DNA of 64,000 bases from an uncultured Kordiimonas sp. (lineage in GTDB: Bacteria > Pseudomonadota > Alphaproteobacteria > Sphingomonadales > Kordiimonadaceae). The stretch is taken from assembly GCA_947503575.1 (NCBI GenBank), contig CANNDZ010000002.1, forward strand, positions 434,001 through 498,000. The letters are read 5' to 3'. This document shows, piece after piece, positions 1-10,061 of this stretch. Each line of letters starts with the position of its first letter. Position 1 is the stretch's first letter. The translations under genes were made by a program, and so were the position numbers. The notes below the pieces were generated by a model. It did no database searches, was not told the origin of the DNA, and worked only from the letters and a program-made list of their open reading frames with translations.

Positions 1-304
1 CAATAATGGTTCGGCGGCTCAAATAAGCGCTTTCATCCGTTACGGAATTTTCTGTCTCGTGCCAGCTGTGTTTATGTTTGATCAACATGCCAAGGTCCTT
101 TCACAAACCTAAATAGGTATTCCCCGCAGTAACGTCCAATCACGAAGCTGTTGTCTTTTGTGTGATTTATGGTTAACACACCGCTGCGAGCGAGCCAGTT
201 CCAGGGAAACGCTTTATTGTGTGAGGGAGAGGGGCACTTCGTCACATGTATCTGGATCGCTTCGTGATGTTTTGAGTTTTTGTATAGAGTTAAGGCCTCG
301 AGGA

Positions 305-865
305 ATGAAAAATTTATTTGACGAACTGCGCTTTCATACGAGTGCAGCAGCCCTTGTGGATCAGTGGCTTGATCTGCGTGTATCCGGGCAGTCATGTCCT
401 TTCAAAAAAGACTTCTCCCCCATGCGCATGGGCAAAACGCTGCCTGATATCTTTATGGTGGAATGGAAGGACGACGATCATGTGATTATCCGGGTCGCAG
501 GGTCGCGGACCAGCGATGTTACCCAGGATGACATGACAGGCGAAAACATGCTGGATATCGTTTTGCCGGAACACCGGCTGGCAATGAAAGAATTTTACCG
601 CAAAATGCGCACCGGTATTTTTGCAGGTGTAACCGAACATGCCCTGTCAAAAACACCGCGCCCCAGTACAGCCAAGGGCTTGCAACTACCTCTTCTTTCC
701 AAAAGCGGAGAGCTAAAATTCTTTGTTGGTGCCACAAAGGTTGTGCCGATTGAGAAAAACCTGCAAGATTTCCGCGCAAAAACAAAAGACAGTCCAGTCA
801 GCTTAAACGTGTGGTTTACTGACCTTGATGAGCAGCTTGAGTCCGTGAAAAAGAAAATTGTTTGA
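305..865 (+). CDS. PAS_5-like single-domain sensor protein
   Basis: ORF 158..865; internal ATG at 305 (MKNLFDELRF) preferred; layout LVDQWLDLR...RMGKTLPDIFMVEW...IIRVAGSRTSDVTQDDMTGENMLDIV resembles PAS_5 family. Confidence 0.7.
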   Translation: MKNLFDELRFHTSAAALVDQWLDLRVSGQSCPFKKDFSPMRMGKTLPDIFMVEWKDDDHVIIRVAGSRTSDVTQDDMTGENMLDIVLPEHRLAMKEFYRKMRTGIFAGVTEHALSKTPRPSTAKGLQLPLLSKSGELKFFVGATKVVPIEKNLQDFRAKTKDSPVSLNVWFTDLDEQLESVKKKIV

Positions 866-939
866 TAAAACAATTGCTTCTCTGGTCTTTCCTTTTTTAA
901 ATTTGCGCGCTATCGTTGTATTTTTTATTTAGGGTGACA

Positions 940-1518
940 ATGCGTATGCCGACCCGTAGTTGGTCCGAGGCGTTCTTTCAGGCTTTGCAGTATAGCGAGC
1001 CCACGGAAGCGCTTGCGCGCTATTGGCATGACCTACCCCGTCGCGGCGAAAACATTGTACCTCACCGTAGTGACTTTAAGCTTCATGAAATTGCCGGGCA
1101 TCTGGACGAAACCTATATGAGCAAGTTCTGTGGCCCAGAAGAACTTATCATTCTGGCGTCAGGCAGTGTTTTGGTCAGGCTTTTGGGGGCTGATATTACC
1201 GGTAAAAATATTTTTAAACTGGTACCGCAGGAAAACTACCAACAACAGGTTGATTACTACCAAAAGCTGAAAGCGCAGCCGTGCGCCGGGGCGCTGACCA
1301 GATGGGGAGCCAGCCTGAAGGGCAGACCCTTTGTGTATCGCACCATGCAGCTGCCTTTATTGGGGGATACTAACGAGGTTGAGTTTTTTGTGGGGACCGG
1401 GGTGATACGGACATCACACCAGTTGGGGGACCAGCTAAGCGTTGATGAAAAAGTCCATGTTGAACAACATGAACAGGTCTTTATCAACATTGGTGCGGGC
1501 GTGCCCGACACACCCTGA
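940..1518 (+). CDS. PAS_5-like single-domain protein
   Basis: ORF 916..1518, start MRMPTRSW at 940; same layout as the preceding gene (ALARYWHDLPRRG...GADITGKNIFKLV...LPLLGDTNEVEFFVG). Confidence 0.65.
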   Translation: MRMPTRSWSEAFFQALQYSEPTEALARYWHDLPRRGENIVPHRSDFKLHEIAGHLDETYMSKFCGPEELIILASGSVLVRLLGADITGKNIFKLVPQENYQQQVDYYQKLKAQPCAGALTRWGASLKGRPFVYRTMQLPLLGDTNEVEFFVGTGVIRTSHQLGDQLSVDEKVHVEQHEQVFINIGAGVPDTP

Positions 1519-1568
1519 CAACCGCAGCACCAACCGGCGTTGATGCTGCATTCTTTAGCGTTTTCTGA

Positions 1569-2903
1569 TCACTGCTGAAAATCGTATATGCTGCCGAGCT
1601 GCAGGATTTGCGTTAGCTCATCAAGGGCTGCAAAACATTCTTCCATCAGTTTAGGGTCACCAAGGTCATCCATTGCCACGCGGTCGCGGTAATGTGTTGT
1701 TGCCCAGCCTTGCAGCCGCGCCATCAAAGCGTCATCCAAAACGGCGTTGCCACCCATGGCGCTGCGCTGTTCATCCGACACTGCAACCCGCAACCGTAAA
1801 CATGCGGGCCCGCCGCCGTTGCGCATACTTTGGCGTACATCCAGATAGTCTGCGGCACCGATCGGGCCATTGGACGCCAGCATCTCATCAACATAGGCTT
1901 TGGTGCTAGCTGTTTCAGACACTTCAACAGGCAGGATCAGGCGCATTTTGTCTTCGCCCGGCACAGAAATGAGCTGGCTGTTGAACAAATAGGAACTGAC
2001 AGCATCGCACAGCGGTACTTTGGCCGCTGGCACCTCAACAAACTCAAAATCTATTTCGGGGCCCGCCTCCTGCAGCATTTTTTGCAGGGCTGCTGGGTCT
2101 TCAAAGGCATCTTCGTGATAAAAGAAGACGTTTTTGTTCGATACGGCCACCACATCATTGTGAAAAGCACCAGCATTGATGGCTGCAGGGTTTTGCCGAA
2201 CAAAAATTGTCCGGTTTGATGGCAGGCCGTGTTGACGGGCAATAGCTTCACTGGCTTCCAGTGTTTGCCTGCCAGGGAACGTCAGATCTTTTGCCACATC
2301 AAAGGCGCTGCGACCATAAACATACAACGCAACACCCGCATCGCCGTAATCCGTGCAAAAACGGTTATGGTTGGCAGCACCTTCGTCGCCCATATGCACA
2401 CCGCCCGGCAGTGCCGGGTGATGGGCGAAATGATCGCCTTCTGGAAAGTAGGTTTGCAGAATTTTGCCCGTGGTTTCATGCTCAATAGACCGGTGGTACA
2501 TGGCAGCCAAATTGGCAGGCGTAAAATGCGTGCGGCCATCCGGCGTATCCGGCGACGGCGAAAGGGTTGCCGCATTGGCTGTCCACATAGTGGCCGATGA
2601 CATAAGGTTGCGCACCAGTGCTGGGCTGGATGTCCATGCCGCAGTAAGCATGTCAGCGTCAGAACCGGTAAAGCCCAGCGAGCGTAATGTACGCAGATGC
2701 GGCCTGTCATGTGGCGGCAAAACACCCTGTGTCATGCCAAGGTTGCGCAAATGCTGTGCCTTTTGCAGGCCTTGCAGCACGCCTTCGCGCGGGTTGGCAA
2801 TCATGCCCTCGTTTTTAGCAGATGCCACATTGCCGTAGGATAAACCGGCATAGTTGTGCGTGGGGCCAACGATCCCATCAAAGTTTATTTCGCGCCACAT
2901 CAT
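1569..2903 (-). CDS. astB: N-succinylarginine dihydrolase
   Basis: MMWREINFDGIVGPTHNYAGLSYGNVASAKNEG N-terminus is characteristic of AstB; 4-nt overlap with astD. Confidence 0.95.
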   Translation of the reverse strand: MMWREINFDGIVGPTHNYAGLSYGNVASAKNEGMIANPREGVLQGLQKAQHLRNLGMTQGVLPPHDRPHLRTLRSLGFTGSDADMLTAAWTSSPALVRNLMSSATMWTANAATLSPSPDTPDGRTHFTPANLAAMYHRSIEHETTGKILQTYFPEGDHFAHHPALPGGVHMGDEGAANHNRFCTDYGDAGVALYVYGRSAFDVAKDLTFPGRQTLEASEAIARQHGLPSNRTIFVRQNPAAINAGAFHNDVVAVSNKNVFFYHEDAFEDPAALQKMLQEAGPEIDFEFVEVPAAKVPLCDAVSSYLFNSQLISVPGEDKMRLILPVEVSETASTKAYVDEMLASNGPIGAADYLDVRQSMRNGGGPACLRLRVAVSDEQRSAMGGNAVLDDALMARLQGWATTHYRDRVAMDDLGDPKLMEECFAALDELTQILQLGSIYDFQQ

Positions 2904-4378
2904 GCATCTTCTCCCTGAAGGATCAGTCCTTGCGGTACTGCACTGACTGCTACCTTGCCCTCTGCCTGCTCCATTGTTGCGACAGCATAAGAGCAATAGT
3001 CAGCAGCATAATAAGCGCTGGGGCGATGGTTACCAGACCAGCCAATGCCGCCAAACGGCGCAGTTGATGCCGCACCAGTTAACTGTTGATTCCAGTTAAC
3101 AATACCGGCACGCGAGCGAGGGAAGAAATAATCGTAGTTGGCGCGGCTATCTGAAATAAGGCCAGATGCCAGACCATATTTTGTATTGTTGGCTTCTGTG
3201 ACTGCACAATCAAAATCAGCAACGCGGATAAGCTGCAGCATCGGGCCAAACACTTCTTCATCGGGCCGGTCTGTCACAGCTGTCACATCGATCAGACCCG
3301 GGGATAAAAAAGCATTACCCTCTGGCAAGCGTTCAACACGGCGGATCACTGCACCGCCCGCGGCTTCCAGCATATCCTGTGCTTTCAAAACACCGTCTGC
3401 CGCGGCAGGGCTGATCACTGGCCCCATGAAAGGTTGCGGGTCTGCGTCGCCCGCCCCGACAGTTATACCGTCCATGGCGGTGGCAAGCGCATCAACAAAC
3501 CGATCCCCTGCATCGCCCACGGGCACAATCAGGCGGCGCGCACAGGTGCAGCGCTGGCCTGAACTAATGAAAGCGGAGGCGATTGTCATAACAGCTGCCG
3601 CCTGCACATCGTCAACTTCATGCACAACAAGCGGGTTATTACCGCCCAATTCAAGCGCCTGAATAACGTTGGGGCGGTCCAACAACTGGCGTGCGATACT
3701 GTGGCCTGTGGCGGCGCTACCGGTAAACAACAGGCCGTCGATGCTGTGACTTGCGGCAAGGGCGGCCCCCGTTTCGCGCGCGCCCTGCACCAGGTTCAGC
3801 ACGCCTGCTGGCAAACCTGCCTCTTCCCAGATACGCATCATTTTTTCCGCAACTGCGGGCGTTAGCTCACTGGGTTTGAACACAACCGTATTACCGGCAA
3901 TCAAAGCCGGCACGATGTGGCCGTTCGGTAAATGACCAGGAAAATTATATGGCCCAAAAACAGCCATCACACCGTGCGGGCGATGGGACAATTTTGAACG
4001 GATCGCCCCATTGACCGCTTCGCGGCTGCCGGTGCGTTCTTCATATGCCTTCAGGGATATATCAGCCTTGTTGGCAATAGCCGTCGCCTCGCCCAGCGCA
4101 TCCCACATCACTTTGCCCGCCTCTTGGCTGATCAGCGCAGCAAGCTCTTGCTTGTGCATTGTGACCAGTTCAGAGTAGCGGCGAATGATCTCGATCCGGT
4201 CTTCCAGCGAGCTCAAAGACCACTCTGTGAAGGCATCACGCGCCCGCGCGACAGCCGCGTCCACATCTGCCGGTGTTGAGGCATTGCCCTGCCAAACCGT
4301 TTCACCCGTTGCCGGGTTAACGGAGGTAAAGGGCGCGCCGCTGCCCTGACGCCATGCGTCGGTTACATGCTGGTTCAT
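2900..4378 (-). CDS. astD: N-succinylglutamate 5-semialdehyde dehydrogenase
   Basis: Aldehyde dehydrogenase with FGPYNFPGHLPNGHIVPALIAGNTVVFKPSE, ALELGGNNPLVV, SSGQRCTCARR; context astA/astB; start MNQHVTDAW at 4378. Confidence 0.92.
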   Translation of the reverse strand: MNQHVTDAWRQGSGAPFTSVNPATGETVWQGNASTPADVDAAVARARDAFTEWSLSSLEDRIEIIRRYSELVTMHKQELAALISQEAGKVMWDALGEATAIANKADISLKAYEERTGSREAVNGAIRSKLSHRPHGVMAVFGPYNFPGHLPNGHIVPALIAGNTVVFKPSELTPAVAEKMMRIWEEAGLPAGVLNLVQGARETGAALAASHSIDGLLFTGSAATGHSIARQLLDRPNVIQALELGGNNPLVVHEVDDVQAAAVMTIASAFISSGQRCTCARRLIVPVGDAGDRFVDALATAMDGITVGAGDADPQPFMGPVISPAAADGVLKAQDMLEAAGGAVIRRVERLPEGNAFLSPGLIDVTAVTDRPDEEVFGPMLQLIRVADFDCAVTEANNTKYGLASGLISDSRANYDYFFPRSRAGIVNWNQQLTGAASTAPFGGIGWSGNHRPSAYYAADYCSYAVATMEQAEGKVAVSAVPQGLILQGEDA

Positions 4379-5448
4379 CGTTTTGCCCCCTGCCGCGCCG
4401 CAGGCGCTTCGTTTACATCCAGCGATACATAGCGAACTGTATCCCCTTCGCCCACTTGCAGCGCTTCTGCCGCGCTTTGTGGCAGCCACAAGCCACTGGA
4501 GCCTTCGACAACATTGGTTGCAACCACACGGAAGGTATCCAGCGCGGCATTGGCCGCAAGATGCTGATACTCTGTGCCACCGCCTTCAACGCTCCCGCCC
4601 AAGGTGCCCTCGGTGCTGCTGCGCACAGTAGCAATCAGATCAGACCGGCCTTCGTAAATCGGCCCAGCATCAAAAATATCCACCGCACCGGAAAAACGAA
4701 ACCCTTCCTTTTCCAGCAGTTTTGCCGCTGGTACAGCACCGTCATTAGGGCGCGCGATAACATCCTGTGCGCTTTTCGGCAAAACGGCACGATAAATTGG
4801 GAAAGTTGGCATCAAATCAGAAATAAACTGACTGTTCCCCTGCCCGTTAATCTCGTCAGCTTCATAAAAATCCAGATTGAAGAAATGCCGACCAATGGCT
4901 TCCCAAAATGGTGAGTTACCGCCATCATCTACCCAACCGCGAATTTCAGCGATTACCTGTTCCGGAAAGCGTTCAGGATGTGCCGCCATCAACAGGTACC
5001 GTGCCTTGGCCAACAATTTACCAAGCTTTGCGGACTTATAGTCCGGGGTCCGATACGCCGGGTCCAGAAACAGGGTGGCGACTTCGGTCGCGCCGACAAA
5101 ATCGTTTGAAAGCTGCAACAGCTCGGTATCAACCCGAACCGGAGGTTCCGTGCTGGTTTGGGTATGATGGATAATCCGGTAGCTATAAAATGGTCTGTTC
5201 AAACCAATCCCGACAATAAGCGCACTGGTGCCAATAATTCTGCCGTTGTCGGTGTCTTCCAACACAAGCAAATAATTATTGTGTTTCGTTGGGTCAGCCG
5301 GGCTTGAAAAGGCGGCAACAGACTGTTCCAGCCGCTCTATTAATTGTTCTTTATTGCTGGGGAATGTTGTCATGCCAGGCGCTTTCACTCGGCCAAGCTG
5401 TTCCATCCCTTCAAGATCATCCAATCGTGCAGGTCGCACCACAAACAT
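4375..5448 (-). CDS. astA: Arginine N-succinyltransferase
   Basis: MFVVRPARLDDLEGMEQL..., FFNLDFYEADEINGQGNSQFISDLMPTFPIY typical of AstA; overlaps astD by 4 nt. Confidence 0.93.
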   Translation of the reverse strand: MFVVRPARLDDLEGMEQLGRVKAPGMTTFPSNKEQLIERLEQSVAAFSSPADPTKHNNYLLVLEDTDNGRIIGTSALIVGIGLNRPFYSYRIIHHTQTSTEPPVRVDTELLQLSNDFVGATEVATLFLDPAYRTPDYKSAKLGKLLAKARYLLMAAHPERFPEQVIAEIRGWVDDGGNSPFWEAIGRHFFNLDFYEADEINGQGNSQFISDLMPTFPIYRAVLPKSAQDVIARPNDGAVPAAKLLEKEGFRFSGAVDIFDAGPIYEGRSDLIATVRSSTEGTLGGSVEGGGTEYQHLAANAALDTFRVVATNVVEGSSGLWLPQSAAEALQVGEGDTVRYVSLDVNEAPAARQGAKR

Positions 5449-5543
5449 GGGATTTTCCTTCTTTTTGGTCCGGGCAACTGAAGGGCCCCGGTCGCCTGCG
5501 GCTTGTCGCCAAGCCTAAGGTCAGAACCGATACAGTGGGTGTA

Positions 5544-6812
5544 TCAGTTCCCAGCAGCTTTTGCTTTCAGCACGTCATCCAGAGCACCGGCAGCAAAAGC
5601 CATCAAGATAAGGGCAGACAGTTTGGCGCGCTCTGCGAAACTGTCAACCAGAACAAATTCATCCGCCGAATGAATAAGCCCGCCGCGCACGCCCAGCGTG
5701 TCAACATTAGGCAATCCGGCGGCTGCAAGATTGTTGCCTTCGCAGCACCCGCCTGTGGGCACATAGGCAACTTTGATGCCCAGTTCACTGCCGCAATCAG
5801 CAATCGCATCCATCAGCATCTGATTCGCCTTTGAAATTGCTTTGGGCGGACGGTTTATGCCCCCATGCAGCCGAACGGAAAACCCTTCCCGCGCACCAAA
5901 CTTGTTAACAATCTGGTCAAGTTGTTGCTGGAACCACGGAGCATCATCCGGGTCTTCAAGACGAACGTTAAACCGGCACACGGCCCGGTCAGGCACCACA
6001 TTGGGGGCAACACCGCCGCTGATAACAGCGGGGTTAACTGTCAGGCCGGGTCTGCCATTGGTAAGGGCCGCCAGCGCGCCAATAATTTCTGATATCATCA
6101 CAACCGCATTGCGGCCTTCAAAAAACTCCCGGCCTGCGTGGGCTGCCTTCCCCTCCACGACCATCACATAATTGCCACTGCCTTTACGGGCCCCCGCCAG
6201 CGTGCCGTCTGCCAGCGCGGGTTCAAAGGTCATCCCAATATCGGCCGCTTTGGCGCGCTCGGTCAAAATCGCCGCTGACCCAAGGGAACCGGTTTCCTCG
6301 TCCGGCGACAAGATCACTTCCCATCCGATGGATGCTGCATAAGGGGATGCCTCAAGCGCCTTCAGCGCGTTCAGCATGACAATAATGCCGCCTTTCATGT
6401 CGGCAACACCGGGGCCGTTCAGGGTATTGTCATCCAGCCAGCGCGTGACCTGAAATGCGCTATCCTTGGCAAATACGGTATCGGTATGTCCGGTCATCAA
6501 TACACGCCGGTTAGCGTCCGGGCGTTTGAAAAGACGGATACAGCGGCCATTTTTGTTGATGACGACATCACCCGTTGGTGTCACGCCCTCCCCGTCGGGT
6601 AAATCAATATACTCAATGGCAGGTGAAAGGTCGGCAAAGGCATCCACAATCAGCGTTTCCATTGCTGACAAACCTTCAAGGTTACGACTGCCACTGTTTA
6701 CATGCGACCACTGGATAACCGTATCAACCATTGCCTGCTGTTGCCCTTCAAGGTCGGCTAACACTTTTTGAACGGCTTTTTCGGCGGCGATGTCACTCGG
6801 CGTGAGGCTCAT
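5544..6812 (-). CDS. M20-family metallohydrolase (carboxypeptidase G2-like)
   Basis: Metal-binding motifs GHTDTVF, GVADMKGGIIVM, SPDEETGSLGS; upstream of astA on the same strand. Confidence 0.85.
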   Translation of the reverse strand: MSLTPSDIAAEKAVQKVLADLEGQQQAMVDTVIQWSHVNSGSRNLEGLSAMETLIVDAFADLSPAIEYIDLPDGEGVTPTGDVVINKNGRCIRLFKRPDANRRVLMTGHTDTVFAKDSAFQVTRWLDDNTLNGPGVADMKGGIIVMLNALKALEASPYAASIGWEVILSPDEETGSLGSAAILTERAKAADIGMTFEPALADGTLAGARKGSGNYVMVVEGKAAHAGREFFEGRNAVVMISEIIGALAALTNGRPGLTVNPAVISGGVAPNVVPDRAVCRFNVRLEDPDDAPWFQQQLDQIVNKFGAREGFSVRLHGGINRPPKAISKANQMLMDAIADCGSELGIKVAYVPTGGCCEGNNLAAAGLPNVDTLGVRGGLIHSADEFVLVDSFAERAKLSALILMAFAAGALDDVLKAKAAGN

Positions 6813-7190
6813 ATCTTTTCCCATGCACAGTGCCCAAAAACGGTATTAACCGGGGCTCATTATCGTTAGGCATTCCATGGACGCTGGCACGGACGAAGTC
6901 AAATATTTTGCCTGCAATATCTAACAAACCAGAACGATCAGTCCGTGATTCGGGTTTTCTCACTTGTTCAAATTCTGGTGCACCCGAACACAACCCGATG
7001 CAGGCCCCTTGCAAACCTTCTGCAAAGCAAACGGCTGTTCGTCTCATGGGTCAAACGGCTCGTCTCATGCGCGCCGGATGCGACCTGATCTTCCGCTTAG
7101 ACTGATTTTACCGACTGTATGAAAAGTTTAGCCCCGCATAAGGCCAAAAGGCCACATCAAAACAACCGGGGCTGTTTAGCGAGGAATGTC

Positions 7191-7913
7191 ATGAAAGCAC
7201 TGGTTTTAGATGGTGAAGAACTGCTTAGGCTATCAATGCACGAAGTTGTTTCAGTTGCCGCAAATTTCACCGAAGTTATCGACGCTGGCAGCGAAAGCGA
7301 CTTTATCGAAGTTACCGCAAAATATGACCGGCTAGATTTGGTAGTGATCCACCCCGGCGGATTAAGCACAACAGATAACGCTGATCAGTCTGCGGCGACA
7401 GACGGCAATAACTGTCTGAAACTGGTGCGCAGGCTGTATCCGCAAGCAGCGATCATCGTGATCAGCGATACACACACGGTGTCCCCTTCCTGGCATGGGG
7501 CCACCATCGTCAAACGGGACGCTGGCATCACGGATATGATCCGTAAAATACGGCGCGCCATGAACCTGCCGCTTGACCCCGCAGGGGTGACTGCCACCAC
7601 ACCCGCCAAGCCAAATGTTCGCGCCTTCATGCATGATCGGTTGCGGCCACTCCACCGCGACGAAGACACATATGTCGACCTGGGAAGATTGTCGTTTCGG
7701 CAAAAACAAATCCTCGCCATGGCGGCGGATGGCCTGCCAAACAAAGAAATTGCCGCCAGGCTTGGCATCGCAGAAGGCACGGTAAAGGCCCATATGCATG
7801 CAATTTTTAAGGTGCTCGATGTGTCGAACCGCACGCAGGCCGTGATAAAATACGGGGCGCTTAATCAAATTGTGACACCGGCTGGCAGTGCCGCACATCA
7901 ACGCGCCGTTTAG
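7191..7913 (+). CDS. LuxR/NarL-type regulator with degenerate receiver domain
   Basis: C-terminal LSFRQKQILAMAADGLPNKEIAARLGIAEGTVKAHMHAIFKVLDVSNRTQAV is a LuxR HTH; N-terminal receiver-like fold; start MKALVLDGEE at 7191. Confidence 0.85.
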   Translation: MKALVLDGEELLRLSMHEVVSVAANFTEVIDAGSESDFIEVTAKYDRLDLVVIHPGGLSTTDNADQSAATDGNNCLKLVRRLYPQAAIIVISDTHTVSPSWHGATIVKRDAGITDMIRKIRRAMNLPLDPAGVTATTPAKPNVRAFMHDRLRPLHRDEDTYVDLGRLSFRQKQILAMAADGLPNKEIAARLGIAEGTVKAHMHAIFKVLDVSNRTQAVIKYGALNQIVTPAGSAAHQRAV

Positions 7914-8065
7914 CCCGCTGAAAACCAATATCCTGTTCAGGCGGGCCGGTTAAGGATTTGGCCCGCCAAGCTTATAGTACTGGATAGATGGTTTTGACTG
8001 CACTTAGGAAACAAAGAGCCAGTGTTCGCGACTAATCAGTTCACATGACTAATCAGGGCACGCGA

Positions 8066-8956
8066 TTAGAGCGACCCTGCCAGATGTTTGATCACGCCGG
8101 AAAAATCAACATTGCCGTGGCCTTCATCATTCATGGTGGCGTAAATTTCCGCTGCCAAATGGCCCATAGGGGTGTTGGCCCCGGATGATGCAACTGCTTC
8201 CATCGCCAGGCCTAAATCCTTATGCATCAGCGCGGTTGCAAAACCCGGCTGATAATTGTTGTTGGCAGGCGATGTGGGCACAGGGCCGGGCACCGGACAA
8301 TAGCTGGTCAACGACCAGCACTGGGCTGACGCGTTGGCTGCAACATCATAGAAGGTTTGATCATCAAGACCGAGCGACCGCCCCAGATTGAAGGCCTCAG
8401 ACACTCCAATCATGGATATCGCAAGCACCATATTATTGCAGATTTTGGCCGCCTGCCCGTTGCCAGACGCGCCGCAATGCACAATTTTGGCCCCCATGGG
8501 TTCCAGCACGGGATGCGCCTTGGAAAAGGCTTCGGCTGTGCCGCCGACCATAAACGCCAGCGTGCCAGCCGCCGCGCCACCAACACCACCAGACACGGGT
8601 GCATCCACCATGTCAAAACCATGGGCTTTTGCTTCCTGCGCCACATCCCGCGCGGTGGTCACGTCAATGGTAGAACTATCAATCATCAAGGTGCCCGCTT
8701 TCGCGTTTTTGAACACACCGTCTTCGCCCTGATAAACCGCTTTTACAATCGCACCCGACGGCAACATGGACACCACCACATCAGCACCGGCAACCGCATC
8801 AGCGATGGCGGTAAACGCCTGCCCGCCAGCGCCCTCAAGGGCGGCGCGTGCGTCTTCTGACAGATCAAAACCGCGAACGCTATGGTTTGCTGCCAGCAGG
8901 TTTTTTGCCATGGGCAGACCCATGTTGCCGAGCCCGATAAATGCGATGTTTGTCAT
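8066..8956 (-). CDS. mmsB: 3-hydroxyisobutyrate dehydrogenase
   Basis: MTNIAFIGLGNMGLPMAKNL, DAPVSGGVGGAAAGTLAFMVGG; next to HIBYL-CoA hydrolase and acyl-CoA dehydrogenase. Confidence 0.93.
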   Translation of the reverse strand: MTNIAFIGLGNMGLPMAKNLLAANHSVRGFDLSEDARAALEGAGGQAFTAIADAVAGADVVVSMLPSGAIVKAVYQGEDGVFKNAKAGTLMIDSSTIDVTTARDVAQEAKAHGFDMVDAPVSGGVGGAAAGTLAFMVGGTAEAFSKAHPVLEPMGAKIVHCGASGNGQAAKICNNMVLAISMIGVSEAFNLGRSLGLDDQTFYDVAANASAQCWSLTSYCPVPGPVPTSPANNNYQPGFATALMHKDLGLAMEAVASSGANTPMGHLAAEIYATMNDEGHGNVDFSGVIKHLAGSL

Positions 8957-8984
8957 GGTTTTGTCCTCTGCCGTTTCGTCTTAC

Positions 8985-10058
8985 TCAGTCTTGAATGTTT
9001 AGCTCATCGTCGCCCAAGGGCGCGAAATGATGTGCGATGTCATCCGCGCTCACACGGTCCAGCGTGTTTGGCTCCCAGTTGGGTGCATTGTCTTTATCAA
9101 TCAGGATCGCGCGCACGCCTTCGTAAAAGTCTTTGCCTTCCATCACCCGGCACACCATGCGGAATTCCATGCGCATAACATCGCGGAAGTTTTCCAGCAG
9201 CATCCCTCGCCGCAATTGCTCCAGTGTCAGTTTCAGGCTGGTGGGGGATTTGCGGCACAGAATTTTGAACTGTTTTTGCGCCCACTCGCTTTCATCCAGT
9301 TCCAGCATGTGCAGAATTTCATCGACCCGCACACCAGCAAAGGCGCCATCAATCTCATCAAAATGCTGCGCCAGCGGTGCCGGGTCTGGATCCACGTGAA
9401 ACCTGTTCAACACGTCTTCCGCATCGCGGGTGTCTTTGATGTCGGCAGCAGCCAGCGCATCAACCACCGTACCGATCTGGTCAGAGGCAACATGATGCGA
9501 CGCAACACCCAGGGCGTAAAGGTCTGGCGCCTTCAGGCGTGCGCCTGTTAGGGCAAGATACATGCCTGCTTCACCGGGCAGCCGCGGCAGAAACCAGCCA
9601 CCGCCCACATCCGGGAAAAGACCAAGCCCGGTTTCAGGCATGGCGAACAGGGTTTTTTCTGTTGCAACCCAAAAGTCACCAGGGATGGAGACCCCCACAC
9701 CGCCGCCCATGGCAATGCCGTCAACCAGGCTGATGTAGGGTTTGGGGAATTCATGAATAGCAATATTCATCAGGTATTCGTCGTGGAAAAAGTCCCGCCA
9801 CTCGGTGGTGCCCGCCTTGTAAGACTGGGTGACTTTTACAACGTCCCCGCCCGCACAAAAGGCTTTGTCACCAGCACCAACAACAACGACTGCCTGCACG
9901 CTCGGCACGGTTTTCCATGCTGCAAGCTGCTTGGTGATGGCAACACACATGCCGTGTGTCAGGCTATTGAGCGCCTTTGGGCGATTGAGCGTGATCAGGC
10001 CGATGGTGCCTCGTGTTTCAAACAACACTTCTGCATCTGACATCATGTTTTCTGGCAT
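8985..10058 (-). CDS. 3-hydroxyisobutyryl-CoA hydrolase (enoyl-CoA hydratase/isomerase family)
   Basis: GLITLNRPKALNSL, KAFCAGGDV, GIAMGGGVGVSIPGDFWVATEKTLFAMPETGLGLFPDVGG. Confidence 0.9.
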   Translation of the reverse strand: MPENMMSDAEVLFETRGTIGLITLNRPKALNSLTHGMCVAITKQLAAWKTVPSVQAVVVVGAGDKAFCAGGDVVKVTQSYKAGTTEWRDFFHDEYLMNIAIHEFPKPYISLVDGIAMGGGVGVSIPGDFWVATEKTLFAMPETGLGLFPDVGGGWFLPRLPGEAGMYLALTGARLKAPDLYALGVASHHVASDQIGTVVDALAAADIKDTRDAEDVLNRFHVDPDPAPLAQHFDEIDGAFAGVRVDEILHMLELDESEWAQKQFKILCRKSPTSLKLTLEQLRRGMLLENFRDVMRMEFRMVCRVMEGKDFYEGVRAILIDKDNAPNWEPNTLDRVSADDIAHHFAPLGDDELNIQD

Positions 10059-10061
10059 AAT

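Noticed and set aside
72-395. 107-aa minus ORF at window start
   Set aside because: Overlaps the PAS_5-like gene antisense and shows no recognisable motif.
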